From NCBI RefSeq assembly GCF_009733865.1, contig NZ_WOFB01000011.1, positions 1-64,000 of the forward strand: a DNA stretch of 64,000 nucleotides, read 5' to 3'. Within the stretch, counting starts at the first letter, position 1. Each line of letters opens with the position of its first letter. Below, piece by piece: positions 45,785-55,390 of this stretch. The notes beneath the pieces were generated by a model, which was given only the letters and a program-made list of their open reading frames with translations, was not told the DNA's origin and searched no databases. The translations under genes were made by a program, and so were the position numbers. Source of the stretch: Oceanobacillus salinisoli (GTDB taxonomy: Bacteria; Bacillota; Bacilli; Bacillales; Amphibacillaceae).

Positions 45785-46615
45785 TCACTTTTTCTCTACC
45801 GGCACATTCTGATACTCACTATATTTTGATAGATGAACTAAATAGAGATGACTTTCATGCATTTCGGCTGCATCCTTTAGATCTCTAAGATTAATTTCGT
45901 ATATATACGGTCTGCTCGTTAAAAACGGAAGAATAGGCCCCCAATGAATCCTACCCGTTCCTAATGCTAATCCGTCATGTTCCTTTCCTTCGCTATCTAC
46001 AACGTGGAAATATTGAATATAGGAATCTAATTTTTGTATCTGCTCTAACAATAATCGATTATCACCTTGGAAAGAGATAAAGGCGTGGCTAATATCATAT
46101 GCCAATGGTAAATGTAATGGCTTAACCATGTCCTCGAACCAATTCGGGTTTTGAGCACTAAAAATACCATTAATGGAATTTTCCCATAAGAAAACATCTT
46201 TTCCATATGACAAGATATGTTTTATCTCCTTTACCATATTATCCATATTCTCTTTCCTTATTGCAGAAGTGGCAGTCAGCAAATAGTGTGGATGAATTAC
46301 ACATTTGATAGAGTAGGATATACATATATCAGCAAGAATTCTAGTAGATAAATGATAAAAAAGATAATCTTCTTTCTGTTCGTGGATAATATCTAAATGT
46401 CGACCATTAAATTTTGTGGGGTGGTGTAAGTATACATCACGCCCCTGGCTCAATAACATGGAGATCGTACTTTCTAATTGTTTTCTTTTTTCTCCAAACA
46501 GATCGTCTTCATTTAAATGCAGTTCTATAATATCCGGGTTATATCTTAATCGATCATACAATTGTTCCGGATCAGATGAACATTTTAAACCTATCTTTAA
46601 CAACACAATCACCAC
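45785..46615 (-). CDS. TIM-barrel protein of the sugar phosphate isomerase/epimerase type
   Basis: A 276-residue protein with the AP-endonuclease-2/xylose-isomerase-like barrel: DVYLHHPTKFNG (about 61-72), KCVIHPHYL (about 104-112), DVFLWENSINGIF (about 140-152), LPLAYDISHAFIS (about 169-181), YFHVVDSEGKEHDGLALGTGRIHWGPIL (about 200-227) and IYEIN (about 237-241). The His, Glu, Asp and His residues at strand ends form a plausible metal site. The substrate is unknown. The exact start is doubtful (several GTG/TTG codons after GGAAAGTGG). It stands alone between a dead amidase and a repeat. Confidence 0.7.
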   Translation of the reverse strand: MVIVLLKIGLKCSSDPEQLYDRLRYNPDIIELHLNEDDLFGEKRKQLESTISMLLSQGRDVYLHHPTKFNGRHLDIIHEQKEDYLFYHLSTRILADICISYSIKCVIHPHYLLTATSAIRKENMDNMVKEIKHILSYGKDVFLWENSINGIFSAQNPNWFEDMVKPLHLPLAYDISHAFISFQGDNRLLLEQIQKLDSYIQYFHVVDSEGKEHDGLALGTGRIHWGPILPFLTSRPYIYEINLRDLKDAAEMHESHLYLVHLSKYSEYQNVPVEKK

Positions 46616-46750
46616 TTTCCTATAATGCTGATAGTCAGTTAAGGAGTGAATCGTTGTTTTTATTATAACAAACCTTCGTTAAGCCTGAGTTAAGCTTTAT
46701 ATGAAAAATCTTTATTGCTTAAGATTTTTCCCTTGTAAGGAGTCGGGCTT

Positions 46751-46880
46751 AGACCAATAGGGGCTAGTACCTTGGTCCACTACTAAGATGAGCAGAAAAA
46801 AGGTATCAGTCCCCCACTCATCTTTCACTTTAGTGAAGTGGGGGACTGACACCAAAATCGAGGACCAGACAGGTACCTTA
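46751..46880. repeat. Composite of two palindromic repeats
   Basis: 46751-46795 resembles the left half of the ~70-bp family (CCTTGGTCCACTACTAAGATGAGC). 46802-46853 is a long inverted repeat: GGTATCAGTCCCCCACT pairs with GTGGGGGACTGACACC around TTTCACTTTAGTGAA. A further GAGGACC and CAGGTACC follow. Confidence 0.6.
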
Positions 46881-46927
46881 AAGTTAAGGATTAGACCAAA
46901 AGTTTCTATCCCAGATGCCTCTTCATT

Positions 46928-47719
46928 CTATTTCCATGGTATAAGCTTCGTTTCCAGCCACTTTAGACCTCTATTAAACGTTAATCCTAGAAGAGACAAG
47001 ATTAAAACCCCTACCATAAGTTTTGATGTAATCATTAAGTTACCGTAATGAAGTACCATGGAACCGATACCTTGTTGAGCAGCAATCATTTCTGCTGATA
47101 CAAGTAAAAGTAATGATGTTCCAGCAGCAAGCTTGAGGCCAGCAAATATCATAGGGAGTGATCCAGGTAAAATTACTTTACGAATAACATTCACTCGGTT
47201 GGACCCAAACGTTACTGCAGCTTTAACCAACATGGGATCAACATTTTTCACACCAGAAAATGTATTAATGACAACTGGAAAAAATACACCTAATGCAATA
47301 ATTGTTACCTTTGATAATTCGCCGATACCTAGCCATAGAATAAATAATGGCAATAGGGCAATTTTCGGGATTGGGTAAATAGAATAAACAATCGGCGTTC
47401 CGATGGCATCTGCCAACTTAAAGAAGCCAAGAATCAGACCAATTAGAATACCGAAAGCTGCCCCAATGGCATATCCAATGACGATTCGATAGAGACTTGC
47501 AGTAAGATTGCCATATATTTCACCACTTATAAGCATTTCCCATCCCGTTATAATGATACTGGACGGAGAAGGAAGAAATAACGGAGAAACAATACCCAAT
47601 CTAGATATCAATTCCCATAGCAAAAGAAGTCCCGCTATACCTAAAAAGGAAGCATAGAATGGTACCTTTTTATCAAGAAAAGCAACACGATTCGTAATGA
47701 CTTGTTTATGTTTTTCCAT
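46928..47719 (-). CDS. ABC transporter permease, sulfonate/nitrate/taurine type
   Basis: Permease of the SsuC/TauC/NrtB group, 263 residues with six helices. The EAA-like loop is VDPMLVKAAVTFGSNRVNVIRKVILPGSLPMIFAGLKLAAG (about 167-207), and YSIYPIPKIALLPLFILWLGIGE before it is typical. It is last of three genes, six bases after the ATPase gene. Substrate undetermined: sulfonates, nitrate-like ions and pyrimidine precursors are handled by this family. Confidence 0.88.
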   Translation of the reverse strand: MEKHKQVITNRVAFLDKKVPFYASFLGIAGLLLLWELISRLGIVSPLFLPSPSSIIITGWEMLISGEIYGNLTASLYRIVIGYAIGAAFGILIGLILGFFKLADAIGTPIVYSIYPIPKIALLPLFILWLGIGELSKVTIIALGVFFPVVINTFSGVKNVDPMLVKAAVTFGSNRVNVIRKVILPGSLPMIFAGLKLAAGTSLLLLVSAEMIAAQQGIGSMVLHYGNLMITSKLMVGVLILSLLGLTFNRGLKWLETKLIPWK

Positions 47720-47725
47720 TCATGC

Positions 47726-48496
47726 TCACTCCTTTAATGCCTCTTGTGCATCATGACGAATTAGTTGCCAAATTTCATCTGCATATTGATTGGATTTTTC
47801 ACGATATTTATCTTCATTTCTGCCAGTCTTGGGCAAATCAATGTTAATAATACGTTTAATTTGGCCAGGATGTCTGGATAATACAATAACCCGGTCTGCT
47901 AAATAAACTGCCTCTTGAATGTTATGGGTTACATAAAGCGTGCTTAATTTTGTACGATTCCAAATGGTCAATAACTCCTCCTGCATGAGGGTCCTGGTTT
48001 GTGCATCTAAAGCTGAAAAGGGCTCGTCCATCAATAATAAATCCGGTTCAACAGCAAGTGCCCTGGCAATTCCAGCCCTCTGCTTCATGCCACCCGATAA
48101 TTGTTTTGGAAAAGCATCCTTAAATTCACTTAAACCAACCATATCAATATAATAATTTCCTATTTCTTTTTGCTCTTTTTTCCCTATTCCTCTTTCTTCG
48201 AGACCGTAAATTACATTCTCGTAAACGGTACGCCATGGTAACAAAGCAATTTCTTGAAAAACGATCCCTAAATTAGGAGTCTTTTTCTCAATTCCTTCAA
48301 AGTAAACACTACCACTAGTTGGAGACATTAAACCGCCTACAATGTTCAACAGCGTTGATTTCCCGCATCCACTCGGCCCTACCAGCACAACAAATTCTTC
48401 TTCCTTAATAGAAAAATTTATATTCTCTAACGCCGTTACTTCATTCTTTTTAGAATCAGTAAACTTCTTTCCCACATTCTCAATGACGATATTCAT
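47726..48496 (-). CDS. ABC transporter ATPase, sulfonate/nitrate/taurine type
   Basis: ATP-binding subunit of the SsuB/TauB type, about 256 residues. Walker A GPSGCGKST (about 39-47), Q-loop GIVFQEIALLPWRTVYENV, signature LSGGMKQR and Walker B LLLMDEPFSALDAQTR are intact, as is the switch His in YVTHNIQEA. I prefer the ATG at 48496, with GGAG 11 bases ahead; a GTG at 48505 overlaps the stop of the binding-protein gene and has no room for a site. Middle gene of a tight three-gene operon. Confidence 0.88.
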   Translation of the reverse strand: MNIVIENVGKKFTDSKKNEVTALENINFSIKEEEFVVLVGPSGCGKSTLLNIVGGLMSPTSGSVYFEGIEKKTPNLGIVFQEIALLPWRTVYENVIYGLEERGIGKKEQKEIGNYYIDMVGLSEFKDAFPKQLSGGMKQRAGIARALAVEPDLLLMDEPFSALDAQTRTLMQEELLTIWNRTKLSTLYVTHNIQEAVYLADRVIVLSRHPGQIKRIINIDLPKTGRNEDKYREKSNQYADEIWQLIRHDAQEALKE

Positions 48497-48504
48497 CGTT
48501 GTCA

Positions 48505-49569
48505 CTACTCCAATTCATTCAGTACATTCTCAAATAATTCTGTATTTACAATTTCCCCGGCATCAAAGGATGATTCTATTAATTCTTCTTTTGCATACCA
48601 ATCGATTTGTGTTTGAATGTCTGATGCAAGTAACTCTCCATTACGGTCCATATATGGCAAGCCCTGTTCAATAATAGCCGGTTCCTGATCGGTATATTCT
48701 GCAATAATATTTATAACCTCATCATAATTATCCCCTGGTACAAGTTCCCCATCTTCTTTTGTAAGAACAGCATCATAATAATATTGGGTTGCTCTCACAT
48801 ATGCTTTTAGTAGTTTTGTAGCCGTTTCTGTATCCTCTGCAAAAGACTTAGAGAAAAATACTCCTGAAACCTGATAATCAATGACGTCACCTACTTGCGT
48901 GACCACCTTGCCATATCCATCTTCTAGAACTCTTGTAATATTAGGTTCATTTAACAGTACCGCATCAACCTGTTTACTTTCCAATGTTTCCATTAGACCC
49001 GGGATACTGTTGACTGGTACTAATTCAACATCATCCGTAGTTAACCCATTCTCTTCTAGTAATCTACCAGCCATGTAATGGAAGGTTGATCCTGTTTGGG
49101 TAATCCCAATCTTTTTCCCTTTTAATTCTTCCATACTTTCTACATCCGAATCACTATGTACCAATAAAGCAGTGGATGAATAACCTTCCTGTTCTCTACC
49201 TTTGTCAGCAACAATAAGTAATTCTTCACCACCCGCAACCATATTATATAGACTTGCTGTAATGCCTGTTGCTCCAACATCAACGTCTCCACCAGCCGTT
49301 GCTACTGATATTGGTTGTGCCGCCTCAAACCAGCTCACCTGGGCATCAATTCCTTCTTCTTCAAAGAAACCCTTTTCAAGTGCAATAAAAAATGGAGCTG
49401 AACTTGTCAATTTCAACATCCCAATTTCAACTGGTACTAGTTCTGTTTGATCTGCTTCAGAGTTAGCATTTGTATCTGAAGAATCAACAGTTGATTCTTG
49501 TCCACAGGCTACTAGCATAAGTGTTACAAATAATATTGATATTAGTGTAAGAACTTTCCTTTTCCTCAT
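48505..49569 (-). CDS. ABC transporter substrate-binding lipoprotein, SsuA/NMT1-like
   Basis: Binding protein of 354 residues. The signal peptide MRKRKVLTLISILFVTLMLVACGQ has a lipobox ending at Cys 22. VPVEIGMLKLTSSAPFFIALEKGFFEEEGIDAQV (about 47-80) and GGDVDVGATGITASLYN are typical of the SsuA/NrtA/ThiY superfamily, as is LKGKKIGITQTGSTFHYMAGRLLEENGL. Captures an unknown anion or small molecule. First gene of the operon; AGGAGGAATAAAA precedes the ATG. Confidence 0.88.
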   Translation of the reverse strand: MRKRKVLTLISILFVTLMLVACGQESTVDSSDTNANSEADQTELVPVEIGMLKLTSSAPFFIALEKGFFEEEGIDAQVSWFEAAQPISVATAGGDVDVGATGITASLYNMVAGGEELLIVADKGREQEGYSSTALLVHSDSDVESMEELKGKKIGITQTGSTFHYMAGRLLEENGLTTDDVELVPVNSIPGLMETLESKQVDAVLLNEPNITRVLEDGYGKVVTQVGDVIDYQVSGVFFSKSFAEDTETATKLLKAYVRATQYYYDAVLTKEDGELVPGDNYDEVINIIAEYTDQEPAIIEQGLPYMDRNGELLASDIQTQIDWYAKEELIESSFDAGEIVNTELFENVLNELE

Positions 49570-50018
49570 TTTTATTCCTCCTATTTGTCAAAAATTTATT
49601 ATAGTAAAGCTTTTTTGGCAGGTTAAAAATTAGAATAGCATAAGTTAAGGAATAATTCTATATATCTTCTGAAAAATGTTAATTTTGCTGTTAACCGATA
49701 ATTCTAGATAGTGGTACTTTTTGTTTAGAATGCAAATAGTGGGCTTTAAAGAGAATAAAAAGCATTATTACGTTGGGAAGTGGATGCTTACTTTAAATAA
49801 TGTTTAACGAAAAAATAGGTATTACGCCTAGAAATAGTAATTAAAAAGGAACGATGAGGTCTCTTTTATTTTTGCTCTTAAGGTGGTACAGTTCTACATA
49901 ACATGAATAGGTTAAAGATTGATTAATCTATTATTTTCTAATCTGTATAAACTGATAAATTGCTAGCAATCTCAAACTAGAATATAATATAAGAGTAAAA
50001 TAAAAAGGGGGATTAGAA

Positions 50019-50969
50019 ATGAAAGGTTGGGAATTTACTACAACAAATGAACCATTGAAACTGGTAGAAAAACCAGACCCTAAAGCTACAGAAGGCCGTG
50101 TATTAATTGAAGTGAAGGCGGCTGGACTATGTCACTCAGATGTTGGTGCATTACGTGATGAAAAATGGTTGAACATTATTGAGCATACACCAATTATTAT
50201 GGGCCATGAAGTTGCTGGTGTAATTAAAGAAGTTGGCCCAGGTGTTACCGATTATAAGGTCGGCGATCGAGTAGGTGTTTGTCCTGTAAGTAAAATTGGA
50301 TTAGGCCCTGGTTATGGCTATGATGGTGGTTACGCAGATCTAGTATCTGCCCCTGCCGTTGACTTAGTTCCTATGCCAGAAGGAATTACTTTCGCACAGG
50401 CTGCAGCTGGTACAGATGCTGGAATGACTTCTTATCATGCTATGTTTCAAACTGGTGGTGCAAAACCAGGTATGAAGGTTGGTGTCATTGGTATTGGAGG
50501 TCTTGGGCAAATTGCAGCACGCGCTGCGGTCGTAAAAGGTATTGAAGTATATGCAGTGGACGTTAGCCCCAAAGCACGTGAACTTGCAAAAGAACTTGGT
50601 GTTAAAGAGGTTTTTGAAGATGTTAAAGAATTGGCAGATATCGCACCCGACTTAATCGTTGACTATGCTGGATTTGGTACGACTACTGCGGGAGCTATTG
50701 ACGTAATTGCTCCAGGCGGAACAGTTGTCCTTGTTGGCATGGGTAAATTAGAATCAACAATTAACACCGATCCTCTTATTCTAAAGGCCGCAACATTAAA
50801 AGGTAGTGTTGGTGGCGATGTCAATGATATTGCAGAAGTTTACAAGCTAATGGCTTCTGGTGATATTGACCCTACCATCTCTGAAATAACATTTGATGAA
50901 ATTTGGGAAGGCCTTCTAAAATTAGAACGTCATGAAGTAGCAGGAAGACTTGTTGCGATAATGAATTAA
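50019..50969 (+). CDS. Zinc-type alcohol dehydrogenase, short form without structural zinc site
   Basis: Medium-chain dehydrogenase of 316 residues. GLCHSDVGAL gives the first catalytic-zinc Cys and MGHEVAG the His/Glu. The four-cysteine structural-zinc loop of ordinary ADHs is missing; in its place is PVSKIGLGPGYGYDGGYADLV. The third ligand position reads AGTDAGMTSYHA instead of the usual Cys, so the catalytic metal site may be altered. The cofactor fold is GVIGIGGLGQIAARAAV with D (YAVDVS) favouring NAD. AAAGGGGGG precedes the ATG. It is a single-gene unit. Substrate unknown. Confidence 0.8.
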   Translation: MKGWEFTTTNEPLKLVEKPDPKATEGRVLIEVKAAGLCHSDVGALRDEKWLNIIEHTPIIMGHEVAGVIKEVGPGVTDYKVGDRVGVCPVSKIGLGPGYGYDGGYADLVSAPAVDLVPMPEGITFAQAAAGTDAGMTSYHAMFQTGGAKPGMKVGVIGIGGLGQIAARAAVVKGIEVYAVDVSPKARELAKELGVKEVFEDVKELADIAPDLIVDYAGFGTTTAGAIDVIAPGGTVVLVGMGKLESTINTDPLILKAATLKGSVGGDVNDIAEVYKLMASGDIDPTISEITFDEIWEGLLKLERHEVAGRLVAIMN

Positions 50970-51007
50970 TTAAATAACTTTAATACAGATTTTCTGTCTT
51001 TAACGCC

Positions 51008-51064
51008 TAAAGAACTCCCCTAGAACAGCGATATTATCTTGTTTAAGGGAGTCTTTTATTTTTT
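51008..51064 (+). terminator. Terminator of the alcohol dehydrogenase gene
   Basis: AAAGAACTCCCCTA pairs imperfectly with TAAGGGAGTCTTT over a long loop, then TATTTTTTTG. Confidence 0.65.
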
Positions 51065-51169
51065 TGTTTGTATATATGCATTTGATATATTATCCTTTTG
51101 TCCATATATTGGAATATCCTCAAGAGTCAGTGCTTTAAAAATCTACAACCTTTACACCACCAGGTTAGA

Positions 51170-51243
51170 GAACCACAGAGACAGGCACCTCAGTCCACTG
51201 CTAAGATAAGTTTACCGGGCCGATGAACCTGTCCCTCTGGCTC
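51170..51243. repeat. Palindromic ~70-bp repeat, copy H
   Basis: AACCACAGAGACAGGCACC at the left and AACCTGTCCCTCTGGCTC at the right are inverted relatives. Inside are CAGTCCACTGCTAAGATAAG and CCGGGCCGATG. CTCTGGCTC is repeated again just outside the right end. Confidence 0.7.
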
Positions 51244-51258
51244 TTTTTTCCTCTGGCT

Positions 51259-51405
51259 CTACTTATTAACTAAGTCATCTGTTTCCTTTTCCAATACATT
51301 CTCTATATAATCTTTGCCCCATTCATACATGGCATCTAAAATCGGTAAAAGTTTTTCTCCTTGCTCAGTAAGCGAGTATTCAAGTGGTCTCTGCCTGTCC
51401 CGGTG
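51259..51405 (-). pseudogene. 3' fragment of an HxlR-family regulator, cut at a repeat
   Basis: The minus strand reads [20 protein letters not shown], then [15 protein letters not shown] and a final NK before TAG: the end of the HxlR winged-helix fold. The N-terminal DNA-binding part is missing, and the frame instead runs into CCGGGACAGGCAGAG, part of the repeat family. No start codon or ribosome site is present. HxlR regulators often respond to aldehydes or redox stress; the nearby alcohol dehydrogenase could have been its target. Confidence 0.7.
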
Positions 51406-51409
51406 GTCC

Positions 51410-52291
51410 TCAAAATCGGCTATTTAGCTTTTTGCGCTGATACGTAGATAGTACTACTCCACCTACGATAAATAATGCCCCGATAATTTCTGCTCCCGTT
51501 ATTGGTTTGTATAGCAATATCACTCCCATTATCATTGCCACAAAAGGTTCTAAATTAGATAATATTGCAGCCTTGGAAGCATCCACATGTCTAATGTTGT
51601 TATTCCAAACCAATGTTGCGATACCGTGTACAACAACGGCAGTACCAATCAAAAATAACCAATCCGACGCCTTAGAACTTATTTGTAAGGGAGTATCTAG
51701 TAAAAAAGCAAAAGGAATCGACACCGTTAATCCTACCACATTTGAATATAACGTAATGGTAAGTGGATCTATTCTATTAGAAAGAAGCCTCGTCATGATA
51801 ATCATAATGGCGAATGTAATCATCGTTATAACAATCCATAATAGACCTTTATCGATATGTAAAGAAGATAAATCCCCTTTTGCTACAACAAAATAAATAC
51901 CTATGATTGCCACAATAGACCCAATTAACATACGAATGGTTAATTTTTCTTTTAAAAAAATGGCAGCTAATACGCTAGTTAAAATAGGGGTAGTTGCCAA
52001 AATTAATGCAGATGTTGTTGGATCGGCTGTTTGTAATCCTGCAAAAAAAGACCACTGATTTATGAAAACACCAATAACCCCCAGAAAAAAAATTGCGAGT
52101 AAATCGGATTTATTAACTCGTTTAAGGTGTCTCTTGAATGAGGATAATCCAATTAAAAATAGTACAATAAACAAAAGTCTAAGCATCGTTAACAGAGCTG
52201 GGGAGAAATCTTGGACTAACATCTTTCCAAATACAAAATTGCTTCCCCACACCATTACACAAAATGTTAGCCAAGCATATGCTTTCAACAT
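51410..52291 (-). CDS. EamA/DMT-family permease
   Basis: Ten-helix drug/metabolite transporter of 293 residues, made of two EamA repeats: [26 protein letters not shown] (about 14-39) and the second half around [43 protein letters not shown] is the usual half-end motif. I chose the ATG at 52291 because GGAAGGGTG stands just ahead. The last residues (NSRF) and the stop codon fall in GATTTTGA, which borders the GAGGACC repeat, so the C-terminus may have been reshaped by the repeat. Exported or imported metabolite unknown. Confidence 0.85.
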   Translation of the reverse strand: MLKAYAWLTFCVMVWGSNFVFGKMLVQDFSPALLTMLRLLFIVLFLIGLSSFKRHLKRVNKSDLLAIFFLGVIGVFINQWSFFAGLQTADPTTSALILATTPILTSVLAAIFLKEKLTIRMLIGSIVAIIGIYFVVAKGDLSSLHIDKGLLWIVITMITFAIMIIMTRLLSNRIDPLTITLYSNVVGLTVSIPFAFLLDTPLQISSKASDWLFLIGTAVVVHGIATLVWNNNIRHVDASKAAILSNLEPFVAMIMGVILLYKPITGAEIIGALFIVGGVVLSTYQRKKLNSRF

Positions 52292-52390
52292 ATGTATCAC
52301 CCTTCCTACACCCAAATGCTAACTTTCCTATTTTATACCTACTAGGATTTTTCGTATACCTTTTTGTTTGGATGTAGGAACTCACTAAAA

Positions 52391-52486
52391 TATAGTGAAG
52401 CATGGGGGACTAACCCTTGGAAAAGTGAAAAGGGTCAGTCCCTCACTTCGCTAAAGTGTTAGTGAAATGGAGGAACTGACTCTTGT
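52391..52486. repeat. Palindromic repeat of the GGGGGACTGAC family
   Basis: AGTGAAGCATGGGGGACTAACCCTT and AAGGGTCAGTCCCTCACTTC form a long inverted repeat, and TTAGTGAAATGGAGGAACTGAC repeats the left arm. It is related to the inverted repeat at 46802-46853. Confidence 0.6.
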
Positions 52487-52508
52487 TTTCAATTCTTAAT
52501 ATATGATG

Positions 52509-53018
52509 CTATTTTGATAATGCGATTTTTATATGAGCTAAGTGGTGTTCTTCATGCCAAGCTAATTTTGCAACCTTTGTTTCAACTGTTATTTTACCGT
52601 TTGTCTGATGAACAAAATCTCGATTTAATTGCTCTTCCGTTAAACTTTGACCCAAAGATACGATACGCTCATTTATACCTTCCAACATTTTTATAGAACA
52701 TTCTACAGGGAGCTTGGTATCCGGTTGAATAGCCCACTTTTCTTCATCAAAAGCTGGGACTGTTGGACTCTCATCTGTTAAAGCCAGCTTCAAACGTTGA
52801 TACATGTTCAACTGAGAGTCAGCAATATGATGAACTAGCCCGCGAACTGTCCAGCTACCGTCACGATACGTTTTACTTAATTCCTCATCACTTAATGAGT
52901 CTACCGTTTCTCTTAATCGAGTCGTGTAAGTTTCGATTTGCATTAACCATTCTTGAATATTTCCAAATGTTACCTTTTCGGGTACTTGTAATTTTCCAAT
53001 TGGGTACCTTACATCCAT
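52509..53018 (-). CDS. bstA: DinB/YfiT-type metal-dependent hydrolase or bacillithiol transferase
   Basis: A DinB-fold protein of about 169 residues close to Bacillus YfiT/BstA. MDVRYPIGKLQVPEKVTFGNIQEWL opens the family. The metal-binding histidines are in VRGLVHHIADSQLNMYQR (about 60) and AWHEEHHLAHI (about 155-165). Such proteins use bacillithiol in detoxification or act as metal-dependent hydrolases. The ATG at 53018 is favoured because GGGG stands 7 bases ahead, while the ATG at 53024 is only 2 bases from it. It is followed by no operon partner. Confidence 0.8.
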   Translation of the reverse strand: MDVRYPIGKLQVPEKVTFGNIQEWLMQIETYTTRLRETVDSLSDEELSKTYRDGSWTVRGLVHHIADSQLNMYQRLKLALTDESPTVPAFDEEKWAIQPDTKLPVECSIKMLEGINERIVSLGQSLTEEQLNRDFVHQTNGKITVETKVAKLAWHEEHHLAHIKIALSK

Positions 53019-53377
53019 TTTCATTCCCCTTTCCCTATTCTTTATTTTCATTATATTTTGTTATTAATGTTTAATATACCTAATCGCCCTATTTCTTGCA
53101 AACCCTTATTTTAAATCTAAGCACAGTATTGACGGGAAGATTAAAGAAACGTGGCTCTATCATTCTCATCCTCGGTTATATAATTAAGATTAAATGCTTT
53201 CACGTTTAGAACGCTTAGAACAGAACTTGTCGAGTGGCACCCGTCAGCATAAGTGAAATCATTCACAAATTAAGTGTCCCATTTACCAAGCTGATCTGAA
53301 CTTAACATCTTCCCTTTTATCTTTAGAAAATTAGGGAGAGACCCGAGAATTTTTACATGTGTTTTTTTCCATAAATA

Positions 53378-53412
53378 CAAAAAACACCTTAAACTATAAT
53401 TAAGGTGTTTTA
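53378..53412 (-). terminator. Terminator of the esterase gene
   Basis: AAAACACCTTA pairs with TAAGGTGTTTT; on the minus strand it is followed by TTTTGTATTT. Region 53052-53377 holds no gene I can recognise. Confidence 0.8.
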
Positions 53413-53480
53413 TCATTTACTAATTATTATAACTGGGCAATTTCTAGTTAAGCCCTTTCTCTATATCAACTTTACAGGAT

Positions 53481-54128
53481 TTATTTGTTTAATAGTTGCT
53501 GATCTAACCATGCTCGGAAGTCATGGTAATTTTCCAGCGAAATTGTATGCCCCTCTGGATAAGCATGATAGCTAACAGTTGCACCTAATCGGTTGAAATA
53601 ATCCCGATTCGCTTCACCCCATGCGAGCGGAAACACCGGATCCTTTTGACCATGGGAAATAAATACATGTAGATCGCATACATCCTTTTTGGAATACTCT
53701 TCTACGACAAATGCTGGAATGTAACCGCTAAAGACTATTATCCCCTTAATCTTACTACCCATCGTTAAACCAAGAGTCATGGATAGAATAGCCCCCTGGC
53801 TAAAGCCTCCAAGGAATACCTTATCTTGGTCAATTGCATATGTGCTTAAAGCATTGTCAATAAATGCTTCCAGATTCTGAACTGTTTCATCATATACAGA
53901 ACGATGAGGTTTTCCAAATCCCTCAATCGTGAAGTAAGCAAATCCAGGTGGCTGTGTAATGGAACCGCGAATGCCAAATATGTAAGCATCCTTCTCTAGC
54001 CCACTTACCAGCGACATAATATCCTTTTCATTGCTGCCCATTCCATGCATGAGGAATATGGCAGGATAGAGTTTTCCTGTTTCTTCTGTTTCTGGTTTAC
54101 GCATTTCGTATATATAAGATGTTTCCAT
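53481..54128 (-). CDS. Carboxylesterase/phospholipase-type alpha/beta hydrolase
   Basis: A 215-residue serine esterase. FLMHGMGSNEKDIMSL (about 25-40) forms the oxyanion part, the nucleophile elbow is GGFSQGAILS (Ser about 110), the acid lies in SHGQKDPVFP (about 157-166) and the His in EGHTISLENYHDF (about 190-202). This is the usual layout of the carboxylesterase-2 group (YtpA/MhqD-like). I start at 54128 because AAAAGGA stands 8 bases before that ATG; three more codons are possible. Substrate unknown. Confidence 0.85.
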   Translation of the reverse strand: METSYIYEMRKPETEETGKLYPAIFLMHGMGSNEKDIMSLVSGLEKDAYIFGIRGSITQPPGFAYFTIEGFGKPHRSVYDETVQNLEAFIDNALSTYAIDQDKVFLGGFSQGAILSMTLGLTMGSKIKGIIVFSGYIPAFVVEEYSKKDVCDLHVFISHGQKDPVFPLAWGEANRDYFNRLGATVSYHAYPEGHTISLENYHDFRAWLDQQLLNK

Positions 54129-54435
54129 GCTATTCATCCTTTTATGTTTTTGTTTGATGTAAATAAACAGTTTGTTTTAGTCTAGCACGTTTTTCTTTGC
54201 TTTTTCTACTTTAAATGGAGGATAACCGCAATTTGATTGATTCAAAGTCCTGATTTAACTTATTATGAGGCTCTTCACAGCACCTTAATAACCTTCACAA
54301 TTTTACACTCCATTGACTTAAGTCAATGACCATCCAAAATTTTCTCTTAATGTCCCTATTTTTGTCCCTATTTACCCCTTGGCACTTTAAATATAAAGGA
54401 TTGAATTCCCAATTTTGTCCCTTTTTGTCCCTATT

Positions 54436-55390
54436 TTAAGGAGCATAGATATATTTTGTTCCAGCGCCTCTTCCTACAACCTTTACATCATCAAGTTCTA
54501 ATTCTTTTATCAAACGTTGTACTTGCTTGCGGTTCATACCAGTTAATTGCCTTATTTCCTTGTTAGTCAAACTTCGATCTATTTTAAGTATAGACAATAT
54601 ACGAATTTTCACTGCTTCCTTGTCTAAACTCTGCTGCCTTTCATATTGCATGTCACCTTTTAACAATTCATAAGCACTACGTGAAAGTGTAAAGTATCTC
54701 CCTTTACCACGACCAACTGATTCTAATAAGTTAAATTCATTTTTCATCTTACTTAGCAATTCACGTGCTTGCTCCATACTTCTTTGCGTAACTTCAGCAG
54801 CTATTGCAGTATCAATTTCTTCATGCCTTATTAGGTATTGCAATATAAGCAAGTGGTCAACGTCAACGTGATTGTTTTCCTGCGTCATATGGTTAATTAA
54901 ATTTTAAAAGTCCTTATTTAAAGGTGAAGATATAAAAGTGAGTTCAATGTTGCTACCAACTTCTCTATAAATCGGTGGTTCTTTTCCTTCAATTAACAAT
55001 GAGCGAAATATCCTTAATACCTCTAAATTTGAACGGTTTACCAACTTTAATCTGTCTAACAACTCCATTAAATGATTATTCCTTGCTACTGGTGGATGAT
55101 AAAGATATTCTGAGGTGTAATCCCGCCGATAAACTCTCCAGGATTGGTAAGTATTAACTTATCCTTATATTGCTTCAACATAATAGTTCCATTCATCCGG
55201 TAATCTCGATGACCAAATGCATTAAATAAAAATTCTCTTAAAGCGATAGTAGGATAAGTGCTAAACTCTGGATGTACAAGTCCCGATTCTACTGTTACCA
55301 TTGGATTATCAACCGCAATGTATCGCTCTAATTCATATAGTGCTACTGGTATAGCATGTGTTCCGTCATCCCTATGGGAATAATCTGTGG
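54436..55390 (-). pseudogene. Broken ATP-binding AlbA_2/HATPase_c_4-type regulator
   Basis: Three pieces line up as one protein. 55090-55390 reads IALREFLFNAFGHRDYRMNG and ILTNPGEFIGGITPQNIF, the HATPase_c_4 signature. A frameshift near 55100 leads to HHPPVARNNHLMELLDRLKL, continuing to SSPLNKDF and an in-frame TAA at about 54903. The same frame then goes on into 54888-54436, a wHTH part (IDRSLTNKEIRQLTGMNRKQVQRLIKEL). The N-terminal AlbA_2 domain is missing and the break lies exactly at the repeat beginning at 55391. The 150-codon 3' piece has no good ribosome site. Confidence 0.75.

Noticed and set aside
49880-49900. T-box-like AAGGTGGTACAG
   Set aside because: It lacks the full TGGNACCGCG block, a specifier loop and an antiterminator, and the gene downstream is not an amino-acid gene.
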